Origin: an uncultured Ruminococcus sp.
Lineage (GTDB): Bacteria; Bacillota; Clostridia; Oscillospirales; Ruminococcaceae
DNA: 6,618 bases
Direction: 5' to 3'
Assembly (NCBI GenBank): GCA_900556055.1
Contig: USNJ01000112.1
Coordinates: 1-6,618, forward strand
The notes beneath the pieces are model-generated. The model did no database searches and was not told the origin of the DNA. It saw only the letters and a program-made list of their open reading frames with translations. Within the stretch, counting starts at the first letter, position 1. Every line of letters starts with the position of its first letter. The position numbers and the translations under genes are program-made. Positions 6,367 through 6,618 of the stretch are shown in pieces.

Positions 6367-6543
6367 ATGTCGGAAAAATTTCTGATGGGTAATGAAGCGA
6401 TAGCGATGGCTGCGCTGCATAACGGTGTCGATTTTGTTGCGGGTTATCCCGGAACGCCGTCAAGTGAGATACTTGAAACAGCTGCAAAAAATCGCTCACG
6501 TACAGGCACTGTGTTCCGATCCGATAGGTGCCGCGGTACCTAA
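6367..6543 (+). CDS. iorA: Indolepyruvate ferredoxin oxidoreductase alpha subunit (iorA), 5' fragment, broken
   Basis: The N-terminus MSEKFLMGNEAIAMAALHNG, followed by VDFVAGYPGTPSSEILETAA, is the hallmark start of IorA, the thiamine-diphosphate subunit that oxidatively decarboxylates arylpyruvates from aromatic amino acids with ferredoxin as acceptor. GNEAIA and GYPGTPSSEI are the conserved N-terminal blocks. The ATG at 6367 gives the usual IorA start; a purine-rich GAAAGAAG lies upstream at 6348-6355. An in-frame ATG at 6346 would add MKEVNCL and has no good ribosome binding site. Intact IorA is about 580-600 residues and continues after ETAAK with a region containing Y-x-EWSVNEK. Here that is absent: from about 6494 the reading frame gives unrelated residues and stops at 6541-6543. 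The cause is either a misjoined or poor-quality sequence end or a true insertion or rearrangement; a simple frameshift does not explain it, because neither other forward frame resumes IorA. Confidence 0.82.
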   Translation: MSEKFLMGNEAIAMAALHNGVDFVAGYPGTPSSEILETAAKNRSRTGTVFRSDRCRGT

Positions 6544-6618
6544 ATACCGTTTCCCTGCACAGACTGTAGCTACCGAACGGGATCAGAGACAGGCGCACGT
6601 TCTGCCTGGCGCACCGCA
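6494..6618. other. Compositionally distinct tail replacing the rest of iorA
   Basis: These 125 bases are about 59% GC by hand count, clearly above the rest of the window, and do not encode IorA in any frame. One forward frame (phase of 6491) stays open to the window edge, reading IAHVQALCSDPIGAAVPKY and onward, which I do not recognise. One reverse frame is also open. No inverted-repeat end or target-site duplication of a known element is recognisable. It could be an edge of a mobile element, a genome rearrangement, or an assembly chimera. Confidence 0.5.

Noticed and set aside
6293..6598. Reverse-strand frame of 101 codons across the iorA start
   Set aside because: It overlaps the clearly coding IorA start and promoter, lacks a ribosome binding site and reads as composition-driven sequence; only its part in the tail remains unexplained.

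Overview
The window looks like chromosomal DNA from a gut or rumen Clostridia bacterium, most probably Ruminococcus or a relative in the Oscillospiraceae. The grounds are moderate GC, Firmicutes-type promoters (TTGAC-17-TATAAT), strong GGAG/AAGGTG ribosome binding sites, and gene content typical of anaerobic carbohydrate and peptide fermenters: an AraC-type regulator, a secreted surface-anchored glycosidase, a MATE exporter and an indolepyruvate ferredoxin oxidoreductase. The genus is an inference from general character, not from a marker gene. All genes lie on the + strand.

Layout: (1) 2-157 is the 3' end of an AraC-family regulator. (2) A short regulatory gap holds a near-consensus promoter (220-248). 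It drives a probable two-gene operon: a large secreted glycoside hydrolase of the GH59 (galactocerebrosidase) type, 299-2998, and a MATE-family exporter, 3003-4349. The operon ends at a strong hairpin terminator (4361-4397). (3) A second near-consensus promoter (4418-4446) precedes an EamA/DMT membrane transporter built of two closely similar halves (4501-5361). A cytoplasmic protein of unknown function with a Cys4 zinc-ribbon-like motif (5407-6180) follows with no visible terminator between them, and this unit ends at a hairpin at 6219-6252. (4) A third promoter (6296-6324) precedes the 5' end of iorA (from 6367). Its IorA-like protein sequence stops abruptly after about 43 residues, and the last ~125 bases are more GC-rich and do not encode IorA in any frame.

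The most notable element is the GH59 protein. It has the complete GALC architecture (signal peptide, TIM barrel with flanking beta-sandwich, lectin-like domain) plus an extra beta-sandwich module, an acidic Glu/Thr linker and a C-terminal membrane anchor without LPXTG. A role in removing beta-linked galactose from glycolipids or glycans at the cell surface, possibly controlled by the upstream AraC protein, is plausible but inferred. The second point needing attention is the broken iorA at the right edge, which could be an assembly chimera or a real insertion. I saw no CRISPR array, tRNA, rRNA or recognisable insertion sequence.
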